The translations under genes and the position numbers were made by a program. From contig JAAOMT010000657.1 in assembly GCA_016748015.1 (NCBI GenBank), forward strand, positions 97,271 to 161,270: a stretch of DNA of 64,000 bases, given 5' to 3'. The stretch is from Geosiphon pyriformis (Eukaryota; Glomeromycota; Glomeromycetes; Archaeosporales; Geosiphonaceae). The notes under the pieces were generated by a model. The model saw only the letters and a program-made list of their open reading frames with translations, ran no database searches and was not told the origin of the DNA. Positions 10,265 to 19,814 of this stretch are shown here, piece by piece. Within the stretch, counting starts at the first letter, position 1, and each line of letters starts with the position of its first letter.

Positions 10265-10618
10265 TTAGAACCTTTGGCACAAGCAGTTAGAGATAACCAA
10301 CAACCACAAAGACCCAGATATAAACCACGTTTTAATCAGCCCCAGCAATCTCCTTACCAAAGACAGCAAAATCGTGGTCTTCCTGTATGTTATAGATGTG
10401 GATTAACTGGACATTTCTCAAGAGATTGCAACAATCCTCCTTTACCTCCTCCAGTCTCCAGAAATAATGACAATCAAAACAATAGACCCATCAACAATAA
10501 TGCTCCCAATCAAAGACCCAACCATGCCAACATCAATTTCTTTGGAGAGAATCCCCTAGTTGAAGCCACAGTTTACCAGCCTTTAAACTGGTAGGCGCAC
10601 CTCCAAAAGGTGAGAGTG
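10265..10618 (+). repeat. Exact 354-bp duplication of 9891-10244 (probable assembly artefact)
   Basis: Base-for-base repeat of the sequence left of the N gap, covering the end of gag, the CCHC knuckle and the frameshift site. It most likely reflects unmerged overlapping contig ends rather than a biological duplication. Confidence 0.92.
10582..10612 (+). promoter_or_regulatory. -1 frameshift heptamer plus downstream hairpin, copy B
   Basis: TTTAAAC at 10582-10588, gag stop TAG at 10592-10594, then a hairpin with stem CACCT/AGGTG and loop CCAAA (10598-10612) after a 9-nt spacer. The -1 frame reads on through LVGAPPKGESASQPEEN to the protease without a stop until 11167. Confidence 0.82.
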
Positions 10619-11550
10619 CAAGCCAACCAGAAGAAAACCTTTTTTATGTTTTTAACTTAACTGATGATGACCATGACATGGATGAACTAGCAATCAACAC
10701 CTCAGAATCAACAAGGAAGAAGAAGAAAGCCAAGGTTGATTTCATTTTAGATACAAATAAACCATCCACATTAACTGCTAATAATAATGAGCCACCAAAG
10801 GCTAAAGTTTTTAAGAACCCTCCAAAGTTGGAACCCCCAGAAATAGTAAAAAAATCTGGTCCTTATTCTGTTGTCAAAGATCTCATAGAAACTCCTGCAC
10901 ACATTACTTTTGGCCAACTAATGATCCACCCACAATTTAGAAAAGATCTCTGCAAATCTCTAATTTCCAAGAAGAAAACACCAAAAACCAATAAATGCTC
11001 TTGCCAAGCTGGACTTGCCAACAACAGCAATGTTACCCCATTAATTTGCAAAGCCCAAGTGGCTGGCTATTTTATTGACTTGATTCTGGACAGTGGATTA
11101 TCTGTTAGCGTCATTGCCAAACACTTTTTGGAAACAATTGGAAAAAAGATTGATGAACCTTCCACCTGACCAATGACCAATGTACATGGTGACAAAAAGA
11201 AAGGTCTGGGCATAGCCAAAGCTGTTCCTGTCTGTATCAATGGCATCAGCATTGAAACTGACATGGAAGTTTCTGAAGCCAAGGAATACACTATTATTGT
11301 TGGAAATGAATGGCTCAAGAAAGCCAAAGCATTACTTGACTATGAACTTTGTGAGCTAACCATCAGATGTAGTGAGAAGCCCATTGTGGTTAAGTGTCAC
11401 CACTGGACAATTCCTCCAACACCAAAACAGAATCAGGAAGAAGAACAATCAGAGGAATCAGATGATGAAGAAAGTGATGATGAAGAAGAACAAAAGGAAC
11501 AAGAAAAAACTTCTGAACTTGCCTATACTACCTTCACCAGCAATGGATAA
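10589..11550 (+). pseudogene. Protease region of copy B
   Basis: Pol frame entered by the -1 shift. It contains the basic linker MDELAINTSESTRKKKK, the PPEIVKKSGPYSVVKDL segment and the retropepsin motif LILDSGLSVSVIAKHFL, where Ser after DSG is Leu. A CGA-to-TGA stop at 11167-11169 lies about 25 codons after the active site; copies G and K have TGA at the same codon. An 11-bp deletion near 11547 removes the link to the RT frame. The acidic tail ESDDEESDDEEEQ is present. Confidence 0.88.
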
Positions 11551-13264
11551 TGTCAAAGCTGACAGAAAAGGAATCATTGTAAATGGCAAGCTGATCTGCT
11601 GGCTCTACTATAATATTCTAAGAAGAACTTTTGACCAGAAGCCTAGCAAGAAAGCCAAGTACCATTATTGGTAACATGGTTCTTGTGCCCAGTGCTGGTG
11701 CAATCAACTCTTGTATTCTCCAAGTGACAAATGCAAATCCTGCCTGATCTATTACAAAGATTGGGAACCAATCAGTTTGATACCTAGAGAAGAATTGAAA
11801 GAAGTCCAAAAGTCTTTTGAAAATGAACCACCTGAGATCCAATCACTAGTTGTAGAACAAAGAAAACTCTCTCCAGAAGAAAGAAAAATAAACATTGAAA
11901 ATCTGCTGGCTAGAAACAGCCCAGTTATCTCAAAAGAAGGTGATACTCCTGGATGAACTCATGTAATACAACACACCATCACCACCAGAAAAACTCACCC
12001 CATCCATTTGAAGCCTTATCGATCTAATCACCAAAATGATAAGATCATCAAGAAAAAAATAAACTGGATGAAAGAACTTGGATTCATACAAAAAACCAAA
12101 AGTGAATGGGCTTTCCCAGTTGTAGTGGTATCCAAAAAAGGTGGAACCCTACACTTCTGTGTTGATTATCACCAATTAAATGCCATCACTGAAAGAGACA
12201 TGTACCCACTTTCCAAGATTAATACAATGCTGGACCAATTCAAAAATGCTGCTTTTTTTTCAACTATTGATCTAACTGCTGGATTCTGGCAAGTAGAGAT
12301 GGATCCAGAAAGCCGGAAGAAAACCGCCTTCATCACCAAGTATGGCATCTATGAATTCACAGTCATGCCTTTTGGTCTCACCAATGCCCCTCCCACCTTT
12401 CAACACTTAATGGATAAAGTATTTGAATCAGTGAAAGAAAACTTTGTTCTGGTCTATCTGGACGATATAATGGTGTACTCAAAAACCTGGGATGAACATC
12501 TTGTACATTTGCAAAAGGTTTTTGATCTTCTCAGAAATGCAGGTCTTAAGATCAACCTGATCAAATCTTTCTTTGGAAGACAATCCACCCAATTCCTTGG
12601 TCATCTTATCACAAAAGATGGAATCTTTCCTGACCCAGCTAAGGTTGAAAAAGTCCAGAACATTAGACAACCAATGAATGTTCATGAACTATACTCTTTC
12701 CTTGGTTTGGCTTCTTATTATCACAAATTTGTCAAGGATTTCTCCAAAATAGCTGCTCCACTTAATCAGCTACTCAGGAAAAACATCAACTACCATTGGA
12801 GCACACACCAGCAAAAAGCTTTTGAAACTCTAAAGGAAAAACTAGTTACTGAACCAATTCTGAAGCAACCTGATCTAGATCAACCTTTCATCCTCTACAC
12901 TAATGCATCTGGCTATGGACTTGGAGCTGTTCTATCCCAAAAAGATGAAGATGGCAAAGAACATGCCATAGCATATGCCAGTAGAACTCTCTCACCAGCA
13001 GAGCAGAACTACTCAGTGACTAAACAAGAATGCCTGGCAGTAGTATGGGCTACTAGTTATTGGAACAAATATCTTCTTGGTGCCAAATTCCTGGTAGTAA
13101 CAGATCACCAAGCTTTGGTTTGGCTGCACAACAAAAAGAAGCTAGAACACAAAAGATTAACTCGCTGGATACTCCACTTGAATGAATTCGACTATGATAT
13201 TCAACATCGCAAAAGAGCTAATCATCAAAACACTGATGCTCTCTCCAGACTTACCACCAAGTGA
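11551..13264 (+). pseudogene. Cys-rich segment, reverse transcriptase and RNase H of copy B
   Basis: The Cys-rich part (CAQCWC...CKSC) is preceded by TGG-to-TAA at about 11671. CGA-to-TGA at 11953 follows it. The RT-RNase H part from 12008 is one 418-codon open frame, the longest RT here. It includes CVDYHQLN, FSTIDLTAGFWQVE, the intact catalytic YLDD and the thumb. The first RNase H aspartate is replaced (YTNASG instead of YTDASG, GAT to AAT); QECLAVV and VTDHQAL remain. It ends LSRLTTK at a TGA, the conserved stop before integrase. Confidence 0.93.
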
Positions 13265-13373
13265 CAGTACAACCACCTCAAACCAAACCAAACTAATTAT
13301 TAGTAACTTTCCCACAAACAAACATGATAATAGACTTGGACAACTACTCTGCCTTAATGGAATTTTTGGGTAA
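13182..13373 (+). other. 63-codon ORF bridging RNase H and integrase frames (copy B)
   Basis: Same register and length as in A, G and E (MNSTMIF...NGIFG). It spans the ~33-nt interval that is closed in both the RNase H and integrase frames. Confidence 0.4.
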
Positions 13374-14642
13374 AGGACAATACCCACTGGAATACAATCG
13401 ACAGCAAAGAGAACATTTGTGCAAACAATCAAAATTCTATTTGATTCGCCAGAACCAGTTATACAAAAAAAATAGAAAAGATCCTAACCGTCCCCAGAGA
13501 GTCATAAGATTTGAAGAAAGAGAAATTGTGATCTACAATATGCACACTGATCCATTAGCTGGACACTTTGGAAAAACAAAAACAATTCAGAAAACCTTAG
13601 CTCGTTATTATTGGCCTATCTTGGGAAAAGACATTGCTGATACATTAAAACCTGTAATACCTGCCAAAGAAGAGGAAAACCCAATCGCAAAGAAGATATC
13701 CATCCAATCTCTGTTGGTCAACCATTTTACAAAATTGGTATAGATGTTGTTGGACCTTTAACAGTAACTCCTGATGGCAACAGATACATTATCACAGCTA
13801 CCAACTATCTTACAAAGTGGGTAGAAGCAAGAGCCACCCCAGATCAAACAGCAGCCTCAATAGCTAATTTCATTTATGAAGATATCATTTGTTGCCATGG
13901 CTGCCCCAAAGAACTATTATCTGATAGAGGAAAAGCTTTTTTCAGTACACTGGTTGAAGAACTTTGTAGAAAAATGGGAATACGTCACAAACTTTCTTCC
14001 CCTTATCACCTCCAAACAAATGGCCTAGTGAAACGTTTTAATAGAACACTGTGTGAAACCCTAGCCAAAACAAGTAAAAAAACAAACTTATGGGACAAAG
14101 CACTGCCTTCAGCTTTGTTTGCTTATAGAACTGTGAATCATGACATAACAAGTTATGAACTTTTTTATCTGCTCTATGGATGAATGGCAACACTACGAAT
14201 AGAAACTGATATTGAGACAATATCCTTTGAAGAGATCACAATAGGAAATTACAAAGACATTTTGCAAAGGAGACTTGGTACCATTCTTGACTCACTTGTA
14301 GAAGCATAAATAATTGCCTTTGAAAAGATAAAACAGTTTCAAGAAAAGCTTAAAAAGAAGAAAACTTATAAAACACTTTCTTTAAGTGTTAGTAACTTAG
14401 TTTTGGAATACCACTTAGACAGAGACAATGTCTATGATAATAAATTCTCTAGCCAGTGAAAAGGTTCCTTTATAGTCAACAAAGTTTTGAACAATGGTTC
14501 TTATATTCTTCAAGATCAATTCAGAACAATTTTTAATGATCATCCTGTTCATGGTATGCAACTCAAGAAATATCACAAATGACCTGATTGGTTACCAGTT
14601 GTGGTAATATTGACCCAAATAATCAGCAAAAACCAAGTATAA
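13324..14642 (+). pseudogene. Integrase of copy B
   Basis: Starts at its own ATG (MIIDLDNYSALMEFLGKGQ), in a frame two bases on from RNase H. The zinc finger H-H...C-C is broken by a 1-bp deletion near 13641. The D-D-E core follows in the next frame (IDVVGP, LSDRGKAF, LVKRFNRT); the catalytic Glu of the usual LVERFNRT is Lys here. Stops follow: TGA at ~14180, TAA after LVEA, TAG near GPY/F and TGA before PDWLPVV. The C-terminal module (KGSFIVNKVLNNGSYILQD) is recognisable. Confidence 0.9.
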
Positions 14643-15296
14643 ATAAATGCACTATTCCCAATACAGAGGTATCTTCAATCGACATGAACAAATATTTTCT
14701 GGACCAAAACATTCAAAACACTTTCTATACTCTCTATGAGTATTGGATCAAAAACTATCCAAATGCTATCAACAGTGGAACTCATACTGTTATCAGACCA
14801 AAGAAAACAACTACCAAAAGAGAAAGAATTGGTAGCAAAATGGATAAGTATTTGCTGGAAAGTATAATAGCAGCCTTCTATTACAATTAGAAAAACAATT
14901 AAAGAAATCTTGCCCATAGACAAAAACTTGTCATATGGAAGACAACTAGAACTCTATGGTTGCCTTGGTGAAATCATAGAAGACATGAAGCTTATGAAGA
15001 AAACAACTTCTGAGATACAAGTGGAAATTTTGGACATTGTATGATTAGATGTTCCAAGAGTTTTGACCATTGCAAAAAGAGCCAAAACTCTTATACAAAG
15101 ATTTGGTCTCTTGGACACAAAGCTCATTTCCCCTCAAGTTTTATATATCTTATCCACAAAAGACTTTAACAAACTAGTTAGTTTTAAGTTAGATAAAACC
15201 CTTCAAATAGAGTATTCCCTAAATAGTTTGATTTTACCAGAGCTCAATCTCTTTGGAGAGGATAATATTATGGTTGAAACTCATAGTTTTTATTAG
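14588..15296 (+). pseudogene. ORF3 of copy B
   Basis: Same protein as in A. The first in-frame ATG is at 14684 (MNKYFLDQNIQNTFY). It contains RPKKTTTKRER, DKYLLESI, LPIDKNLSYGRQLELYG and LIQRFGLLDTKLISPQVLY, and ends VETHSFY at a TAG inside the 3' LTR. Small deletions near 14767 and 14878 shift the frame, and TGA at ~15042 interrupts it. It overlaps the 3' end of the integrase frame by ~55 bp. Confidence 0.75.
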
Positions 15297-15942
15297 TTAT
15301 CACATGTATTAGCCACTGATGTCATATAATTAGCCACCCTATTTTTAAATAGCAATCATTGACCTGATCAATGACCTGACTATTGACCTGATCATTGACC
15401 TGATCATTGACCACTTTTGATAGCTTTATAAGTGATAAATCTCTTAGCTGTAGAAAAGCATGTAATAACAAGCATCTGAATAATCAAAAATAAATAAAAT
15501 AACAACTTTCATCTCAAACATTCTCTTATCGCTAATTTCCCTTTCTCTACCTTTAAGTATCTGAACATCTTAAAGATAAAAGATTACTTGTTGGCCTTTT
15601 TCTGATGTATATAATTGTAGCATTTGAAAATTATTTGAATAAACGTGACTGAAAAGCACAAGTTGATACCTGATATTGAATTCTAAGAGTGCTGATGTGA
15701 GGCATAGAATTATACCAGTGGTGATTAATTGTTAACAGTATGGACTATCCCTCTACCTTCAGATTCCCTTGTTACCTTTTGAAAAGAATAGTGACTGAGA
15801 TATTTTATGAGACTGATCTCGCACATTGAATCCATACTCATTCAATTTGCTCATTGAAGTTGAATTCCCTTTGATTATTTCCATCACCCTACAATCCTGT
15901 TCTCCCTTGCTATCTATTAGCTTATTACTCCAACCCATAACA
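15266..15942 (+). repeat. 3' LTR of copy B (677 bp)
   Basis: Starts TATTATGGTTGAAAC (family TGTTATGG with one change) after the purine-rich GGAGAGGATAA, the likely polypurine tract. Ends CCCATAACA. It has five 12-bp units (15353-15412) against two in the 5' LTR. Confidence 0.93.
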
Positions 15943-18525
15943 GTATCAGTGAATCACCTTGCCTTCATTGATGACACAGTGTGGATAGCTAACTCAAGAC
16001 AAGAGATGCAAAGTATTTTGGACACAGCCAGCTCCTTTTTTAAAATGGTGGATATTAAGATCAACTTAGATAAGACTGAAACAATGGTGGTCAGACCCTC
16101 CAAAAAGAGATCTTCAATGGTTGAGCCACTAAAATTTGGTCCAGACAAACAAATCTTGAAATTGTTGGATTCATCTACATGTACCCAATATTTGGGGGTA
16201 TGGATCAGAGCAGATGGGAAAAATGAGACTGTTCTAAAAATGATAGGATCTGACATTGAAGCAGTATGTGCAGTCATCAGGAAAAAACACATAACTGAGA
16301 AACAGGCCATTTATATTTTTAACAGTGTACTCAGTCCAGTTATTGAATTCAGATCTCAGTTGACTCATATTCCTAATAGCTGGGCTAGAAAATGTACTTT
16401 AAAGATTTCAGCCACTGTGAAGAAAAAAGCAAAACTTTCAGTAGATTTCCCAGCCAGTGCCATGTATCACTCATCCTTGTATAACTTGTTCAAAATTAAT
16501 GATATACAAGCAAAAAGCCAGATCACAGATTTGTTAGTTAGATTGAACAGTGCTGATATTGTTAGAATGGCTACAAAAATCAGACTAGCCAACTTGCAGG
16601 CACAAAGATGGTCAGCTTATAGTATACTTGAATATCCCACTAATGAACGATCTAAGCCAGGGGTTAATCTTATAGCAAACATTATACAGATGATGGAAAA
16701 AAGAGGCATCTCATTCAAGAGCAATGGTAACACACATGGGGTACCTGAATCTTCAAGACCACAGACATATTTAATTGAGTCTATCTTACCTTCAAGTGAA
16801 ACCTACATTAAAGTTAGAAGCTTACTAAGAAAGAAAAACATGTTGTACTTGCATCAGATACAGAACAAAAATGAGTCATTGATGACATGAATGGACTTCA
16901 CAAGGAAGTACAGACAAAGCAATAGTGGTAGAATTTCCAGATGGTTTAAGATTTTAGAATCTACAATCATTATGGATAAGTACAGAAACATTGATGTAGC
17001 ACAATGTGAGACATTGGGTATGCACATACTGACTAACCAAATACCAGATGATTGAGAAACAATGCAAAGAAACATTATTTATATCCATATCCCTGACACT
17101 TTACTACCACAATAGAAGTGTGTACAAGAGAAGTTAAGACTCAGGAAAAAAATAGAAATATCAACAGATGGCTCACTGGTAAGAGCTGGTTCTGAGGAAG
17201 CAAAAGGAGCAGCTGCTTTTATAACACATGGGATAGAGGCCGAATTTGGTATAGCAATTGATGGAACATTATCATTAACAAAAGCAGAGGCAAAGGCTGT
17301 ATTGCTAGCTTTGGAAGCAGTGCCTTACAGATGCAAACTAACAATAAACACAGATAGTTAAGCAGTAATGGCAATGGCTCAAAGATGGTTGTCTAAAGAT
17401 TCTCCCCTGTCTATTAGAAATCAGCTCAAAACTTCAAACTGGTGCACATAGAATGCAATCAGAGTGATAATAAGGGAAAAAAAGATTGATCTCAACATGA
17501 ACAAAGTGGCAGCATATGCTGGTATATTAGAAAATGAAAAGGCTGACAAACTAGCCAAAGGATCTATTACTCTTGATACAGTGAGGTGGGCCTACAATGC
17601 TAAGGAGACTGCATACATTTTTGTTTGTGGAGGAGTTGAATTAGATCTAAACATCAGACATTTTCTGAACAAACAGGCTAGTCTTCAATCAGCTTTAGAC
17701 TGGATAGGCAACAACAAAGTCTAAGAGACAATAGGATCTTTAGACCAAGATATAGACTGGATATGCACAACCAAGATTTGGAACTGGGATAGAAAGATGT
17801 CATCTGGCTTCATTTCAGCTGGTTCTTCAGCAATGCACACATTTATTATGAAATCATTTCACAACATGCTGCCAATAGCAGAGGTGCTATACAACAGATG
17901 TCTCCATGTATACCTGAATAATCTTTGCAAGACATGTTACAGAGAAGTGAAAACCAACTGGCACTTTTGGGAATGCTCTCTGAACACCCAAAAGGGCAAG
18001 ACACTGATTGATGATGTAAAAGATAAGTGAATACAGTGCCTTTCAGAGGCTGTGAAAGGGGGATGTGAAGCCCATAATACTGATGAGAAGATTGTACTGT
18101 CTAATGAATACATTATGTCAATGTCTAACATAGATCTGCTATGTAAAGGACTGATCAATAAGCAATTTAGAAGAATCAATGCTTTTTCTGACATCAACCT
18201 GAGGATTAGCAATAATGTATTAATTAAGGTGTGTAAATGGGCAGTTACTCAAGCAAGAAATAGATTGTGGGGAGAACATTGCAAATTGCAAACTGAATGG
18301 GAAAAAACAATGGGTATTGATAATAGGGTCAAGAGAAATCCAACTGGTGGTTCCAGTATACATAGCACTTCAAGAAATAGTGGTAAAGATAATGGCAAAC
18401 CCATAGTCAAAATAGGTGATGTTTTCACACAGTGTAATGGTATACTGACTAATGTTTTTTGTGGTAAGAATACTTTGTGTAATAGTGTAATACCCCATAG
18501 ATTTTTTGGTTATACTAGCATGTAG
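15943..18525 (+). pseudogene. LINE-C ORF2, C-terminal part (RT palm to zinc knuckle)
   Basis: One reading frame throughout, interrupted only by stops. RT palm has the catalytic FIDDTVWIAN (LINE F-x-DD motif, both aspartates present). RNase H follows (ISTDGSL, LTKAEAKAVLLALEA, INTDS, AYAGILENEKADKLAK). The C-terminus has a CX2CX8HX3C knuckle (CKTCYREVKTNWHFWEC). Stops at 16888 (TGA), ~17055, 17114 (TAG), ~17359 (CAA to TAA), ~17450, 17722 and 18028. The TGA after LMT and the TAG after LLPQ are also in LINE-C'. Open pieces include 15943-16890 and 18052-18525. Confidence 0.9.
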
Positions 18526-18671
18526 TTAGGCATAACCACTTAGTAGTTAGCCACATCTTGTAATTTAGATTATTGGGTGAGTTGGCTTTATGAAAAAGTC
18601 ATGCTTTTTAAGTGTGGCTAAACTAATAAAAGACCAGCGTGGCTACACATTAACAAAAAAAAAGAAAAAAA
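18526..18671 (+). other. LINE-C 3' tail and poly(A)
   Basis: Noncoding tail with CACATCTTGTAATTTAG, TATTGGGTGAGTTGGCTTTA and GTGGCTACACATTAAC, then an A-rich tract. The NL2 elements end in a very similar tail, so it is probably the sequence recognised by the LINE RT. Confidence 0.8.
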
Positions 18672-19078
18672 GAATGTGAGAATATAGCTGCTGTTATACT
18701 TTCTAACAAATATTTATCCATTTTACTACCAATTTTTTCTCTTCTGGTAGTAGTTTTCTTTGGTTTAATAACAATATGGGTTCCATTGTTATCAGTTATG
18801 GTGGTCTGTTTTTCAATGGTCAGAGTAGTATTTGAATAGTTTTTAATTCAATACTCATGGAGAGTATAGAAAACATTTTGAATGTTTTGATCCAGAAAAA
18901 TATTGTTCATGTCAATTGAAAATACCTTTGTTTTGGAAATGGTACATTTATTTATACTATATTTTTGCTGATTATTTGAACCAATCAGGTCGTTTATGAT
19001 ATTTTTTGAGTCATGTACTATGAACAAGATGATTATTAAAGATGGTTCCAGATTGATCTTGAAGAATATATGAACCAT
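18672..19078 (-). pseudogene. ORF3 of copy F (partial)
   Basis: N-terminal half of ORF3, including the MNNIFLDQNIQNVFYTLHEY and RPKKTTTRREK regions. It is cut at 18672 by LINE-C. Stops and small changes are present. A short deletion near 18980 removes part of the segment before NNQQKYSINK. Confidence 0.65.
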
Positions 19079-19792
19079 TGTTCAAAACTTTGTTAGCTAA
19101 AAAGTGTCCTTTTCACCAGCTAGAGAATTTATTACCATAGACATTGTCTCTATCTAAATAGTATTCCAATACCAAGTCACCAATACTTAAAGAAAATATT
19201 TTATAGGTTTTCTTTTTTTTATCATTTCAAAAACAATTATTTGTGCTTCTACTAATGAGTCAAGAATGATACCAAGTCTTCTTTACAAATGTTTTTATAA
19301 TTTCCTATTGTGATTTCTTCAAAGAGTATTGTTTCAATATCAGTTTCTATTGGTAGTGTTGCCATGCATTCATAAAGCAGATAAAAAGATTCATAACTTG
19401 TTATGTTATGATTCACAGTTCTATAAGCAAACAAAGCTGAAGGCAGTACTTTGTCTCATAAGTTTGTTTCTTTACTGGTTTTGGCTAAGGTTTTACATAG
19501 TGTTCTATTGAAATGTTTTACTAGGCTATTTATTTGGGGATGGTAAGGGGAGGAAAGTTTATAATGTATTCCCATTTTTCTGTAAAGTTCTTCAACCAGT
19601 GTACTGAGAAAAGCTTTTTCTCTATCAGATAAAAGTTTTTTGGGGCAGCCATAATGGCAGATGATATCTTTATAAATAAAATTGGCTATTGAGACTGCTA
19701 TTTGGTCTGAAGTGGCTCTTGCTTTTACCAACTTTGTAAGATAGTCAGTAGCTGTGATAATGTATCTGTTGTCATCAGAAGTTATTGTTAAA
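18970..19792 (-). pseudogene. Integrase of copy F, core and C-terminal part
   Basis: Carries LSDREKAFLSTL (second Asp), SPYHPQINSLVKHFNRTL (Glu replaced by Lys), the YRTVNHNITSYESFYLLY segment and the GPY/F module (NGSYILQD). At the position where other copies have a stop after LVEA, F has CAA (Gln), so it shows a sense codon there. The upstream portion continues at 29832 after NL2(+). Confidence 0.85.
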
Positions 19793-19814
19793 AAACTTTT
19801 TCTCTCCTAAATTT

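Larger units (their letters stand above)
8854..10594 (+). pseudogene. gag: gag of copy B, 3' part
   Basis: Continues the gag begun at 945, from the duplicated CTAT through YFDQAYFEDDFEERNNS to the capsid core (LPLFRCDAQDPIEWLDDFE), a Pro/Met-rich linker and the CCHC knuckle CYRCGLTGHFSRDC. An 11-bp deletion near 9335 shifts the frame, so the open pieces are 8966-9394 and 9465-10220. The gag stop is TAG after QPLNW, seen at 10218-10220 and again at 10592-10594 because 354 bp are duplicated around the N gap. Real sequence probably contains only one copy. Confidence 0.88.
310..15942 (+). mobile_element. Ty3/gypsy LTR retrotransposon, Gyp copy B (interrupted by copy A)
   Basis: This plus-strand Gyp copy has a 5' LTR (310-892, first ~58 bp removed by H), PBS, gag, frameshift site, protease-RT-RNase H, integrase, ORF3 and a 3' LTR (15266-15942). 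Copy A is inserted in its gag at 1155-8853 with a CTAT duplication. B itself sits in the RT region of LINE-C, which resumes at 15943 with GTAT, matching the 4-bp TSD length of the family. It carries a 20-N gap and a false duplication at 10245-10618. Several indels and premature stops make it non-autonomous, although the RT active site YLDD is preserved. Confidence 0.93.
15943..18671 (+). mobile_element. LINE-C: 3' part of an APE-type non-LTR retrotransposon
   Basis: Begins abruptly after the B LTR, in the middle of the RT domain, because B inserted there; its 5' portion lies left of the window. It continues through RNase H and the C-terminal zinc knuckle to a 3' tail and A-rich end (18654-18671). 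It is in plus orientation inside element F, which resumes at 18672. Its protein is clearly homologous to the minus-strand LINE-C'. Confidence 0.92.
18672..19792 (-). mobile_element. Gyp copy F, fragment 1 (ORF3 and integrase)
   Basis: Minus-strand Gyp sequence between LINE-C and NL2(+). It ends with GTTATTGTTAAA (19781-19792), which is repeated at 29820-29831 where F continues. The left end joins the LINE-C poly(A), so the F 3' LTR should lie left of the LINE-C insertion, outside the window. It is more diverged and AT-richer than A, B, G and E, in keeping with F being the oldest layer. Confidence 0.9.

Noticed and set aside
15826-16890. 354-codon ORF that starts in the B 3' LTR and runs into LINE RT
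   Set aside because: The N-terminal ~39 codons are translated LTR. The join is the insertion boundary, so it is a chance fusion and not a designed chimeric gene.
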